From NCBI GenBank assembly GCA_963823075.1, contig CAWGKE010000010.1, positions 1-64,000 of the forward strand: a stretch of DNA of 64,000 nucleotides, given 5' to 3'. The stretch is from UBA4732 sp963823075. Lineage in GTDB: Bacteria; Planctomycetota; Planctomycetia; Gemmatales; Gemmataceae. The position numbers and the translations under genes are program-made. The notes beneath the pieces are model-generated. The model was not told the DNA's origin. It did no database searches and worked only from the letters and a program-made list of their open reading frames with translations. Positions 1-9,348 of this stretch are shown in pieces (position 1 is the stretch's first letter; each line of letters starts with the position of its first letter).

Positions 1-23
1 TACGGTCGCGGCTCGGACGGAGG

Positions 24-403
24 TCACGATCGGACGCTCTCCAGCTGGTCGCGGAGCTTTTTGTGGGCCGGCGTGCGCCCTTGGACAGCAGCCGCGCCTC
101 GGCCAGCGTCAGATGGGGGTCGGGGAAGGGGAGGAGGCCGAGGGCGGTTTCCAGGCCGCCCTCCAGGGCGTAGCGGCCGTCGGTCAGCTCCACGCGGACG
201 CCGGCGGTGCGGACCAGGCCGAGGTCGCGGTAGAAGCCGCGGACGTCGATTTTCAGCCGCCGCGTCAGGACGTCGCGCGGCAGCGGCCGCTCGGCGACGA
301 GGTGGAGCAGACGCACCAGCCGCTCGAAGCGATCCGGCGTCACGCCCGGCCGCTCGGGGGCCGGCGACGCGGGTTGCGGCGGGGCGGTGCGTTTCTTGGC
401 CAT
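24..403 (-). pseudogene. small winged-helix/HTH-type DNA-binding protein, frameshifted
   Basis: The minus-strand frame starts at ATG 403 (MAKKRTAPPQ) and reads a basic, proline-rich N-terminus, then a helix-turn-helix-like stretch (DRFERLVRLLHLVAERPLPRD, then RRLKIDVRGFYRDL) that resembles the first helices of DeoR/WYL-type regulators. About 105 residues in, near 78-82, the frame breaks. Adding one G to the run in AAGGG restores the ending RTPAHKKLRDQLESVRS and a TGA at 24-26. Total length would be about 127 residues, so this is a stand-alone DNA-binding domain without a WYL sensor domain. Seen: the HTH-like pattern and the repairable frame. Inferred: DNA binding. Target unknown. Confidence 0.5.
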
Positions 404-1110
404 GCCGTCCTCGGGAGAGCGTCGGGCGCGGCGGGATACCTAACCAGAATCGTAGGACGGCAGCTGTCCGAATGCAACCGGCGGCGGCCGGTCACGGATG
501 GACGGGCGGCGACGTGAGATGAAGGTCGGGCCGGTGTTCGCGCGCCCAGTCCACGAACTCCCACTCGTCGGCGAACGTCTGGCCGCATTGCCAGCTCGTG
601 GTGCAGGCGGCTCGCTGCCGGTGTCACGACCGAAGGCCAAATGAGGCCGCTACCGCATGCCGGGGCGCGGGGTGCGGCTGGCTGCGCGATGCGGCTCATG
701 GCGAATCCTTGGCCCAACGGCGTTCCCGGCGTGAGGCTCGGCGTCGGGCCATGACGGGACGGCCGGCCCGGCGGCAGCGATGGGACAAGTTTGCGCTCGC
801 CGCTTGGCATGCGCAAGAACTGACCGCACGGGTCAGGAGTAATCCAGGAACAGCCGGTCCGGCGCCGGCGATTTGCGGCTCTGTTGGCCGCGCGTCGCGC
901 ATCTTCCGTCCATTTGCAGGTTTACATCGATGATCTTCCGAATCGCTTTCGCGGCATGGTCTTTGCCAAGAAGGCGGAAGAACGCCGCGCCCGGAAGCGC
1001 GCGACGGCCAGCCTCCTATCGCCGGCGCGAAGTATCGTGACGAGGGAGCGTCGAAGCCTTTCGGGTGGACTCAGGGAGGACGCGCTTCGCCGACCTGCCG
1101 AGGGCGCATC
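404..1110. other. intergenic stretch without a supported gene
   Basis: About 700 bases hold only overlapping, arginine-rich open frames on both strands with no family resemblance. One minus-strand stretch ending in TGA at 492-494 reads protein-like (WQCGQTFADEWEFVDWAREH) but has no start codon in frame, so it may be a gene remnant. No promoter, RNA or repeat was recognised. Confidence 0.4.
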
Positions 1111-1608
1111 ATGCGGGGACCCCTGCGGACTCTCCTGCTGCAATACGGAACCCCGATGGTTTCCGCCGTCTTGGCGGCGCTCTTGACCTGGTGGCTCCAG
1201 CCTTTGTTGACCTCCGGGCATTTCCTGTTCTTTCTGACGGCCGTGGCCATCGGCGCCTGGGTGGCGGGATCTCGCGGAGGACTGCTCGCCGCTCTCCTGT
1301 GCGCCGTGGTCGATGGGTTATGTCTGTACCTCGCGCCGCCGGCCGCCGGGTTCACCCGGCCCGGCGCGTGGCTGGACCTCGGCCTGTTCTTTCTGGCGTC
1401 CGCCTTGCTCAGTTGCCTGGTCGTGATGCTGCGTGCCGCCGGGAGCGAGGGGCGGCGGCTGGCGGACGAAATGCGAGAACGGATACGGCGAATAGCGGAG
1501 GCCGATCGGTGCAAGGACGAGTTCCTGGCCGTCCGGGGCCGCCAGCGGCTCGACCGGACCCGTCCGGTTCGCGACGCCCGCAGGATCAGGCCGCCGGGCG
1601 TGCCATAA
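1111..1608 (+). pseudogene. truncated sensor histidine kinase (membrane sensor half only)
   Basis: The 165-residue frame starts at ATG 1111. It has four hydrophobic segments (about residues 12-30, 38-55, 57-73 and 85-105) of the DUF4118/KdpD-like four-helix sensor type, then a short coiled linker that reaches the start of a HisKA domain (RIRRIAEADRCKDEFLA, about 128-144). In the family, KDEFLA is followed by a catalytic-His helix (ML-HELRNPL) and an HATPase domain. Here the sequence turns into arginine-rich text and stops, and neither other frame resumes the kinase. The whole phosphotransfer and ATPase half is therefore missing, which a single indel cannot explain. A remnant after a deletion is the best reading. 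Confidence 0.6.
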
Positions 1609-1632
1609 GGCGAGGGGCGGGAAATACCTTAC

Positions 1633-1700
1633 CCGTAGCCGCATTCGCCAGAATGCGGGTGAATGGCTGTCGGCCCGCATTCTGGCGAATGCGGCTACGG
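1633..1700. repeat. perfect 27-bp inverted repeat, hairpin family E
   Basis: Arms 1633-1659 and 1674-1700 are exact reverse complements (core CGCATTCGCCAGAATGCGG) around a 14-base loop. Each arm is itself partly palindromic (GCATTC-GCCA-GAATGC). It follows the truncated kinase and precedes the HlyD-like gene. It could act as a terminator, but it also looks like a mobile palindromic repeat unit. Confidence 0.85.
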
Positions 1701-1800
1701 GGATCATTCCTGCTGCCGCTCGCCTAACCGTGCGGACGCGGAAATCAGGACACGATCCGAGTCGGAAGCGATTGCCTTTCCAGACACAAAGGAGACGGGC

Positions 1801-2949
1801 ATGAGAGCGAAAGCGTTGGGGGCGGCGGTGTGCGCTCTGCTGGGCCTGGCGGCGGGGGGAGTCCGCGCGGCGGACAAGGCCGCCCCGCCGGCCGCGCCCG
1901 GCCCCCTGCAAGAGCCGGGGCAGGTGGAAGCGGCCGAGCAAGCGAACCTTTACAGTGCGATCCCCGCCTTTGCCGAGTCGGTTTCGGTGGACATCGGCGA
2001 CCACGTGAAGAAGGGCGACGTCCTCGCCGTGCTGGCGGCGCCTGACTTGAAGGCCGAACTCAAGCAGAAGGCGGCCCTCCTCGACGTGGCGAAAGCGCAG
2101 GTCGAGCAGGCGAAGCGCTCCATCGACGCCGCCGAGGCGTCGATGGAGGCGGTCAAGGCTCATCTAGAGGGGGCGCAGGCGGCGGTGACGCGCGCCAAGG
2201 CGGAAGGCGACTACCGGAAGGCGGAATTGAAGCGCTTCGAGCAGCTGGAGCAAAACAAGTCGATCGACAGCCAGATCGTGGACGAGAAGCGCCAACAGGT
2301 CGCCGCCGCCGAGGCGGCCGTGGAATCCATGGAAGCGGCCGTCAAGGCGGCCCGGGCCGACGCGGCAGGCGCCGCCGCCAAGTACGCCGCGGCGCAGGCG
2401 GACGTGCTGGTGGCCGAGGCGCGCGTGGTCGCGGCCGAGGCCGACGTGCAGCACGCACAGGTCATGCTCGATTTCACCCGACTGCCAGCGCCTTTCGACG
2501 GCGTCGTCGTTCGGCGTTCCGTATATCCCGGAGACTACGTCCGGCCGCCCTCGGGCGACCGGCCGACGCCGCTCTTCGTCGTGGCGCGGGTCGATACCGT
2601 CCGCGTCGTCGTGGCCGTGCCGGAAAGGGATGCGGTGCGAATGAAGCCCGGCGCACCGGCCGTCGTCCGTCTCGACGCGCTGAAGGGCCAGGAATTCAAG
2701 GGCAAGGTCACGCGGACGGCCGGCGCCCTGGACCCGGAATCGCGCACGCTCCGCGTGGAGATCGACCTGCCCAACCCCGACGGCAAGCTGATGCCGGGGA
2801 TGTACGGGACCGTGGTCATCACGCCGGAGGAAGGGGCGCCGCCCAAGGGCGCGCCGGACAAGCAGAATCAGGGCGCCTTCTGGATCGATCCCCGAACCGG
2901 GAACCAGTACTTTGTGGGCGTACAATTCCCACCAAGCGAACGGAGATAG
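1801..2949 (+). CDS. HlyD/RND-type periplasmic adaptor with a short RND-permease-like C-terminal tail
   Basis: The chosen start is ATG 1801, with an AAGGAG site 8 bases upstream and a clear signal peptide (MRAKALGAAVCALLGLAAGG); the open frame runs further upstream without support. The 382-residue product has a biotinyl/lipoyl-like half motif (VSVDIGDHVKKGDVLAVL, about 60-80), a long alanine/glutamate-rich coiled-coil hairpin (about 85-220), the second half motif (APFDGVVVRRSVYPGDYV, about 230) and a beta-barrel ending in LMPGMYGTVVI. This is the membrane-fusion partner of a tripartite efflux pump. The last about 25 residues (GAFWIDPRTGNQYFVGVQF...) are not adaptor-like. They resemble the FWxDPxTGxxYxVxVQ motif in the porter domain of RND permeases. 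No permease gene follows, so an in-frame deletion joining the two genes is likely. Confidence 0.85.
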   Translation: MRAKALGAAVCALLGLAAGGVRAADKAAPPAAPGPLQEPGQVEAAEQANLYSAIPAFAESVSVDIGDHVKKGDVLAVLAAPDLKAELKQKAALLDVAKAQVEQAKRSIDAAEASMEAVKAHLEGAQAAVTRAKAEGDYRKAELKRFEQLEQNKSIDSQIVDEKRQQVAAAEAAVESMEAAVKAARADAAGAAAKYAAAQADVLVAEARVVAAEADVQHAQVMLDFTRLPAPFDGVVVRRSVYPGDYVRPPSGDRPTPLFVVARVDTVRVVVAVPERDAVRMKPGAPAVVRLDALKGQEFKGKVTRTAGALDPESRTLRVEIDLPNPDGKLMPGMYGTVVITPEEGAPPKGAPDKQNQGAFWIDPRTGNQYFVGVQFPPSERR

Positions 2950-2954
2950 GATTC

Positions 2955-4111
2955 ATGATGCGCATCTCTGGCTGGCGGTTGCCGCCGGCCGCCGCGCTGC
3001 TGCTGGCGGCGGCCGCCCCGCAGGCCCTCGCCGCCCCGATCCGGGAGGCCGTCTCCGTACAGGCCATGCCGGGCGGCGTGGCGGACGCGGCCGGCGCCAC
3101 CGGCTTCGTCTCCAACGCCGATCGCAACGTCGTCGCCGTCAACCTCGCCAACGGCCGAGAAACCTGGGCCGGGCGCGGGGAGATTACCCGGTCGCCGTGG
3201 TGGGCGATCGGGTCCTGGTGCTGAACGCGGATTCCGACAAGCCGAACGTTCTCCACCTGTCCGCGTTCGACACGCTCTCCGGCCGGATGGGCCTGCGTTC
3301 CGACCCCATCATCTTCCCCGACTGGGTGGACTTGCGGCCGGGCGACGATCGGGATTTCGGCATGCTGTCGCGCATCCGCCGGGGTGATCTGTGGCTGCGC
3401 TGGCGGGCGCGGGGGCGGGCGGCCAAGAAGGAAGCGACCGGCGCAATTCACATTGATTTGAAGTCCGGCAAGGTGGAAATGGTGGACGCCGACAAGATGC
3501 CGCCTCCTCCTCCGCCGGCCCTGGCGCTGTCGCCGGCCCTGACCCGGCTTGCTCAGCGGGACTACGAAGCCCCGGCCGGCCCCGAGACGAGCGTGCTGAC
3601 GGCCGGAAACTTCGCCGTCGCCCTGGACGTGGAGAAGGACGGGACGAGGCGGAAGGTGATTCTGCACCGCTGGGACGCCGCGACGGAGAAGGAACAGGAG
3701 CCGGTGACGCTGGAAAACGGAGGCCGCTTGCAGGTCCTCCTGTTCCCGACGGCCGGCATGGCAGCGATCCGGCCCGCGCCGGACCCGAAGCGTTCCGCCG
3801 GCGCCTGGCGCGTCTTCTCCCTGGAAACCGGCCGGCTGCGGGCCAGCTTCCCGGCCGAGCCGGGCACGCTCGACGCCGCCGTCGTCGGCGAGCGTTTCTA
3901 CTACACTTACGCGGGGCCGCCGCCTCCCGACCTCAATCCGGCCGAAGCCGCGCCCACGACCCGCGTGGTCATGCTCAAGGCGGTGGACCTGACGACGGCC
4001 CGGCTGGCGTGGTGGAAGCCGCTGGACCCCAGCAACCCGTTCTGGTCGTTCCTCTACGGCGACACGCCTGCGGGTTGTCCGTGCGACTCTGGCGTCGGTT
4101 CGGACCCCTGA
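2955..4111 (+). pseudogene. secreted PQQ/beta-propeller-like protein, one frameshift
   Basis: It starts at ATG 2955 (a second ATG follows directly) behind a GGAG site, five bases after the adaptor gene. The signal peptide is clear (LPPAAALLLAAAAPQALA). The product then reads FVSNADRNVVAVNLANGRETW, a typical blade of PQQ-like propellers. The frame breaks in a GGGG run at about 3177-3180; shifting by one base gives continuous text (DYPVAVVGDRVLVLNADSDK ... TTARLAWWKPLDPS) to the stop at 4109-4111. The repaired protein is about 385 residues and probably sits outside the cytoplasmic membrane. The exact family was not identified. The short ending DTPAGCPCDSGVGSDP may be a truncation. Confidence 0.6.
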
Positions 4112-4191
4112 ACCGACCGTACAGACAGGCTTACGGCTGCGAATTGTGGAGCGACGAGGGGCGTCCTCAAACAAAGGGAGTGGTGAAATCC

Positions 4192-4629
4192 ATGTCGATC
4201 TTCCCGGTGCGAACGGCGGCCGTGCTGGCCGCGCTGCTGTCCATCCTCGGCGTGGCCGGGCGGCTGCAAGCGGCGGAACCCGCCGCGCGCGGCGCGGACA
4301 AGGACCAGGCCGTGCTGAAAAAAGCGCTCGTGGAGACCGCCAAGACCACCTACGAGCAAAACCTGGCGCGCATGAAGGGGTTGGAGGCGAACTCCCCGGA
4401 AGACCTGTACGTCTGGTCGCGCCGATGGCTCGACGCCGAAGTGGACCTGGCCGCCAACAAGGACGAGCGCGTGGCGGCGCACCAGCGGCACCTCGACCGG
4501 ATGAAGGACCTGGAGAAAATTCTCAAGAATTTCGCAACCACGGGCCAGGGCCGGCAATCGGATGCGACCGCGGGGACCTATTACCGCACCCAGGCCGAGT
4601 TGTGGCTGATGCAGGCTCAGGGGCAATAA
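4192..4629 (+). CDS. small secreted helical protein of unknown function
   Basis: ATG 4192 is chosen because it begins a good signal peptide (MSIFPVRTAAVLAALLSILG, cleavage near LQA-AEP) and has a GGGAG site upstream. The 145-residue product is mostly charged helix (KKALVETAKTTYEQNLARMK, then RHLDRMKDLEKILKNF) and has no cysteines in the mature part. I do not recognise the family. It lies between the propeller-like gene and the TPR-sulfotransferase, on the same strand. A periplasmic helical protein is all that can be inferred. Confidence 0.65.
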   Translation: MSIFPVRTAAVLAALLSILGVAGRLQAAEPAARGADKDQAVLKKALVETAKTTYEQNLARMKGLEANSPEDLYVWSRRWLDAEVDLAANKDERVAAHQRHLDRMKDLEKILKNFATTGQGRQSDATAGTYYRTQAELWLMQAQGQ

Positions 4630-4630
4630 A

Positions 4631-4695
4631 GCGAGCGGCGCGGCGTCAGCCCGCCGGTGAAGGTGCAACCGGCGGGCTGACGCCGCGCCGCTCGC
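4631..4695. repeat. perfect 28-bp inverted repeat, hairpin family A
   Basis: Arms 4631-4658 and 4668-4695 are exact reverse complements (core GCGAGCGGCGCGGCGTCAGC). It lies between two same-strand genes, one base after the upstream stop and 22 bases before the downstream ATG. Near-identical copies occur at 45536-45622 and 58967-59032. Confidence 0.9.
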
Positions 4696-4717
4696 CACAG
4701 AACAGGCTCTACCTCTC

Positions 4718-7279
4718 ATGGAAACGACCATCGCCGGCCTTGAGGCGGCCCAGGCCCATCAGCAGGCCGGCGACCTCGACCGCGCCCGCCAGGATTACAA
4801 CCGCCTGCTGGAGGCGGAGCCGGATCGCGTGGAAGCGCTGCACGGCCTGGGCGGCATCGCCTATCAGCTCGGCGAGCATGACCGGGCCGTCGAGTGGCTC
4901 GGCCGGGCCGTCGCGGTGCAACCCGACAACCCGCTCCTCCACAGCAACCTCGGCGCCGCGTACCGGGCGGCGGGGCGGCCGGCGGAGGCGGAAGCCTGTT
5001 ACCGCCAGGCGCTGCGGCTCCAGCCCGACCTGGCCCAGGCGTACAACAACCTGGCCAACATCCTCAAAGGGCAGGGAAAAGGGGAGGAAGCGGCCGCGCG
5101 CTATTGGCAGGCGGTGCTGGCCAGTCCGAATTACGCGGAGGCGCGCCACAACCTGGGCCTGATTCTGTGGGAACAGGGAGAGCCGGAGGAGGCGCTCGAC
5201 CAGTTCCGCTTCGCCGCGCAGCTCCGGCCGGACTTCGCCGAGGTCCATGCCAGCGCGGGCCTCCTGCTGCGCGAGCTGGGCAGGCCGGAGGAGGCGGCGC
5301 AGCGCCTGCGCGAGGCGGTGCGGCTGAGGCCGGAAGGGGCGAAGGACCATTTCAATCTCGCCGCCGTTCTGCTCGAACAGGGCCATGCGGGAGAAGCGGC
5401 GTCCCATTTCTCAGAGGCCGGCCGTCTCCGGCCCGACTGGGCCGAGGCGCATCGGGCGCTGGCGATCGCACTGGCGACGCTCGGCCGGCCAGGCGAATCG
5501 GCCGCCATTCTCGGGCTGTCGCGCCGCCTTCAGTCGGCGGGCCGGGCCGGTGCCTCGGCGCCGACGCCTGCCGTCACGGCGCCGGATGGGGAGGCGCCGG
5601 AGCGCCCGCCCGTGTCCGGCGGCGTCGCCTTCGCGTCGCTGCGGAAAATGAAAGCGGAGGATGCGGAGGCGCATTGTCGGGAAGCGCTGCGCCTCAAGCC
5701 GGACCTGCCGCGCATGCTGGACGCGCTGGGCACGGCGCTGGCCCGGCAGGGCCGGTTGACCGAGGCGATCACGACGTTTCACCACGCCGTCCGGATCGAG
5801 CCGGCCCTCGCCGAAGCCTACCTTCACCTCGGCGCCGCCTTGCGAGAGCAGGGCGAGCTGGGACGGGCGGTGGGCTATTTCCGGCACGCGCTGCGGCTGC
5901 GCCCCGGCCTGGTCGAGGCGCACCATCAGCTCGGCCTCGCCTGCGTCGATCAGGGCGAGCTGGAGGCGGCGGCCGACGCCTACCGCGACGCCCTGCGCCT
6001 CCAGCCGGATTCGGTCTTCGCGCTGGCGCACCTGGGCGCCTTGCTCGAAGAGTTGGGAGAGGGGGGAAAGGGCATTGAACTGATGCAGCAGGCGCTCCGC
6101 CTGGGTCCGGACGAATGGCAGACGCACACCCATTATGGCGCCTCGCTGGTCAACCTGGGCCGGTTCGAGGAGGCGAGGGCGCACTTCCTGCGCGCCCTGG
6201 ACCTTCATCCCGGCTGCGGGCCGGCTTGGTTCTTCCTCGCGCGGGACGGCGGCCGGCCGCTCGGCGACGCGGACATCACCTACCTCCAGACTCTGCTGAA
6301 GCGCGAGCACCTCGTGCCGCGGGACCGGATCAACCTGCATTTCGCCCTCGGCCGCGTCCACGACCGGGCCAGGGAGTTCGACGAGGCGTTTTACCACTGC
6401 GATCAGGCCAACGCCGGCATGGCCCGGCTGCTGGAGCGGCGCGGGACGGCCTATCAGGAAGACGTCCACGCCCGGCTCGTGGATCGGATCATCGCCTCGT
6501 TCGGCCCGGAACATTTCGAGCGCACGAAGCCGTTCGGCGTCCCGACCGAGGAGCCGGTGTTCATCGTCGGAATGCCGCGTTCGGGCACGTCGCTTGTGGA
6601 GCAAATCCTGGCCAGCCATCCCGCCGTGCATGGGGCGGGCGAGCTGCGGCTGATAAAGCAGTTCGCGGACGACCTGCCGGCCGAGCTGGGCGCCGCGAGC
6701 GCGTATCCCGACTGCATGGCCGGACTGGACGCGGAAACGTCGCGCCGGCTGGGCGAAGCCTACGTCGAACGGCTGCGCCGCCTGGGGGGAGGCAAGGCGC
6801 GGATCACGGACAAGATGCCCATGAACTTCCACCACTTGGGCGTCATGGCGACGCTGCTGCCGCGGGCGCCGATCATTCACTGCCGCCGCGACGCGCGGGA
6901 CGTGTGCTGGTCGTGCTTCTTCCAGAATTTCCGCGACATCTCCTTCGCCTGCGACCTGCGCAAGCTGGGCGCCTACCACCGGCAATACGAGCGGATCATG
7001 GCCCACTGGCGGGCCGTGCTGCCCGTGCCGGTCCTGGAAGTACAGTACGAGGAGCTGACGGCCGAGCCGGAGCGGATCAGTCGAGAAATCGTGGCGTTTT
7101 GCCGGCTGCCGTGGCACGAGGGCTGTCTGGACTTTCATCACACCCAGCGCGTGGTGCGCACCGCCAGCAACATGCAGGTCCGGCGGCCGGTGTACCGGAG
7201 TTCGGTGGGCTACTGGCGCAACTACGAGAAGCACCTGGGGCCGTTGCTCGAAGCGCTGAACCCGATCGAACCCGTCTGA
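4718..7279 (+). CDS. TPR-repeat sulfotransferase
   Basis: The 853-residue protein begins at ATG 4718. Residues 1-540 are successive 34-residue TPR units (for example AEACYRQALRLQPDLAQAYN), interrupted near 265-300 by an alanine/proline linker. Residues about 605-840 form a sulfotransferase domain. It has a P-loop-like 5'-phosphosulfate site (VFIVGMPRSGTSLVEQILAS, about 610), a 3'-phosphate site (CRRDARDVCWS, about 720) and a conserved tail (RRPVYRSSVGYWRNYEKHL). The family moves sulfate from PAPS to an acceptor. TPR fusions of this type resemble tyrosylprotein- and heparan-type enzymes, but the acceptor cannot be told here. No signal peptide is seen, so it is probably cytoplasmic or membrane-associated. 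There is no good Shine-Dalgarno, and the family A hairpin sits just upstream. Confidence 0.9.
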   Translation: METTIAGLEAAQAHQQAGDLDRARQDYNRLLEAEPDRVEALHGLGGIAYQLGEHDRAVEWLGRAVAVQPDNPLLHSNLGAAYRAAGRPAEAEACYRQALRLQPDLAQAYNNLANILKGQGKGEEAAARYWQAVLASPNYAEARHNLGLILWEQGEPEEALDQFRFAAQLRPDFAEVHASAGLLLRELGRPEEAAQRLREAVRLRPEGAKDHFNLAAVLLEQGHAGEAASHFSEAGRLRPDWAEAHRALAIALATLGRPGESAAILGLSRRLQSAGRAGASAPTPAVTAPDGEAPERPPVSGGVAFASLRKMKAEDAEAHCREALRLKPDLPRMLDALGTALARQGRLTEAITTFHHAVRIEPALAEAYLHLGAALREQGELGRAVGYFRHALRLRPGLVEAHHQLGLACVDQGELEAAADAYRDALRLQPDSVFALAHLGALLEELGEGGKGIELMQQALRLGPDEWQTHTHYGASLVNLGRFEEARAHFLRALDLHPGCGPAWFFLARDGGRPLGDADITYLQTLLKREHLVPRDRINLHFALGRVHDRAREFDEAFYHCDQANAGMARLLERRGTAYQEDVHARLVDRIIASFGPEHFERTKPFGVPTEEPVFIVGMPRSGTSLVEQILASHPAVHGAGELRLIKQFADDLPAELGAASAYPDCMAGLDAETSRRLGEAYVERLRRLGGGKARITDKMPMNFHHLGVMATLLPRAPIIHCRRDARDVCWSCFFQNFRDISFACDLRKLGAYHRQYERIMAHWRAVLPVPVLEVQYEELTAEPERISREIVAFCRLPWHEGCLDFHHTQRVVRTASNMQVRRPVYRSSVGYWRNYEKHLGPLLEALNPIEPV

Positions 7280-7349
7280 CGGCTGATATACCCCGTACTC
7301 GACCTTCCGCCCGAGACGCGTTCATCCAGTGAGGCGGCGCGGGGATGCG

Positions 7350-8281
7350 TTAGGTGAAAAACGTCCCAAACGTCCCGCCCGTGGTGAATCCCCCGGAGCC
7401 GATCACGAAGTTGGTCGCGGTGCAGGAGCAGCCGGCGATCGGCGAGGTGGTCAGCGGAGGCAAGAACGGCTCCCCAAACGTGTCCACCGGGGGCGCGACC
7501 GGCACAGGTTGCACGCGCGTCGGCGAGAACACGTCCAGCCCGCCTCCCCGCGCGACGGCTTCGGGCGAGCTGATGAGGGCCGCAATGAGCTGGGTCGGCG
7601 TCATGCCGTGTTCCAGCGCGCGATCCAGCTGGCCAGGCCGGCCGGGTCGGGGCGCGGCCGAGCAGGGCCTGGTAGGCGGCCATGACCAGCCGCGCGTCGG
7701 CCTCGGGGCTGGCGACGATGTCCAGGGCGACCGCCTGCCGCGACGCCCCGCTCTGCAAAAGCTGATTCCAGCCGTCCAGTTCCGCCTGCGCCGAGCCGGC
7801 CGAGCGCCTTCTGGTAGACGGCGTTCAGCCAGGGGTACGCGCTGCCGCCGCTTTGGGCGAAGAACTCGTCGGAGGCCAGGATGGCGGCCTGGAACTGCGT
7901 CTGGGGCAGGCCGTTCTGGAGGGCGGCCGTCCAGGGCGCCGCCTCTGCGGGCGCGGCGGCGCGATTGAGGTAGAGCTGGTAGGAGGCCTGGACCGTGTCG
8001 TTCAGGTATTCCGAACTCGTGGTGAAAGCCGTCGCGGCCTGCGACGCCGTCAAGCCGCCATTGGACGCCGCCTGCGACGCCGTCAAGCCGCCATTGAGGC
8101 TGAGGGTTTCGATGTTGACGGCCCTCACCCAGCCGGCCATCTCCGACGCCGCGGGGATGCGGTGCAGCAGATCGACGTAAAGGGTGGTGACGAAGGCCGC
8201 GGTCGAGAGGACGCAGCGCTCTTCCAGGGGTTCCAGTTCCAGGCGGACGGGATGCGAAGGGGATGTCGAGGGTTGCGACAT
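7350..8281 (-). pseudogene. DUF4214 secreted protein, copy 1 of 5, several frameshifts
   Basis: ATG 8281 is chosen (MSQPSTSPSHP, AGAGGT site 9 bases upstream). The N-terminus carries LELEPLEERCVLS, the LEPR-XLL-like export signature common in planctomycete surface proteins. It is followed by DUF4214 units of the form Y-x-x-hh-x-R...E/G...W (YVDLLHRIP, YQLYLNRAA, YQKALGRL, YQALLGRAP). Compared with the intact copy 4, it lacks bases at about 7789 (two bases), 7648 and 7618. After correction it runs to FLPPLTTSPIAGC and a TAA at 7350-7352, about 310 residues. It also has an internal duplication: NGGLTASQAAS is immediately repeated (8044-8100). DUF4214 is known from adhesin and S-layer contexts; its role here is unknown. 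Confidence 0.75.
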
Positions 8282-8347
8282 GGTGAGACCTCTGTCATTG
8301 GGGTTGGTCATTGGTGGGACGGTGAGTGACGAGGGGACGCGAAAGCC

Positions 8348-9273
8348 TCATACGAAGGTCCCGGTGCTGGTCGCGCCCACCACGGAGCCGGGCGTGAAGT
8401 TGGTGGCCGTGCAGTAGCAGCCGGCGATCGGCGACGTGGTCAGCGGCGGCAGGAACGGCTCCGCGAACGTGTCCACCGGGTCCGCCGTCGGGACCGGGTG
8501 GACGACAAACGGCGCGACCATGTCCAGCCCGCCCCCGCGGGCGATGACTTCCGGCGAACTGAGGATGGCCGCAATCAACTGGGACGGCGTCATGCCGTGT
8601 TCCAGCTGGCTGACCCAGCCGGCCAGCCCCGCCGCGTCGGGGGCGCGTCCCAGGATGGCCTGGTAGGCGGCCTCGACCAACCGCGCGTCGGCCTCGGGGC
8701 TGGTCACGATGTCCAGGGCGACGGCCTGCCGCGAAACCCCGCTCTCCAGGAGTTGATTCCAGCCGTCCAGTTCCGCCTGCGCGCGAGCCGGCCGAGCGCC
8801 TTCTGGTAGACGGCGTTCAGCCAGGGGTACGCGCTGCCGCCGTTGGCGGCGAAGAACTCGTCGGAGGCCAGGATGGCCGCCTGGACCTGCGTCTCCGGCA
8901 GGCCGTTCTGGAGTGCGGCCGTCCAGGGCGCCGCCTCTGCGGGCGCGGCGGGGCGGTTGAGGTAGAGCTGGTAGGCGGCCTGGACCGTGTTGTTCAGATA
9001 TTCTGGACTCGTGGTGAAGGCCGTCGCCGCCTGCGACGCCGTCAAGCCGCCATAGGACGCCGCCTGCGACGCACTGATGCCGGCATTGAGGCTGAGCGTT
9101 TCGGTGTTGATGGCCCTCACCCAGCCGTTCATCTCCGAGGCCGCGGGGACGCGGTGCAGCAGATCGACGTAGAGGGCGGTGACGTAGGCCGCGGTCGAGA
9201 GGACACAGCGCTCTTCCAGTGGCTCCAGCTCCAGGTGGACGGAATGCGAGGAGGGTGTCGAGGGTTGTGGCAT
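8348..9273 (-). pseudogene. DUF4214 secreted protein, copy 2 of 5, one frameshift
   Basis: It starts at ATG 9273 (MPQPSTPSSHS), has the LELEPLEERCVLS signature and the same four repeat units as its neighbours, and ends at FTPGSVVGATSTGTFV. One base is missing near 8783, at the same GGCGCC site that is broken in copy 1. Downstream of it the correct frame resumes (TSPEADARLVEAAYQAILGR). Repaired length is about 308 residues. About 66 bases separate it from copy 1, and that spacer is nearly the same as the one between copies 3 and 4. Confidence 0.75.
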
Positions 9274-9348
9274 GATGAGATCTCCGAGGTTAGGTTGGAA
9301 CTAAATGGCGCCCGGCGGTGCGCCGCGGGACGAACCGGCCAGGCCGCC

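Noticed and set aside
5411..7234. A 607-residue minus-strand open frame opposite the TPR-sulfotransferase
   Set aside because: Antisense shadow. The plus-strand product has complete TPR and sulfotransferase motifs.
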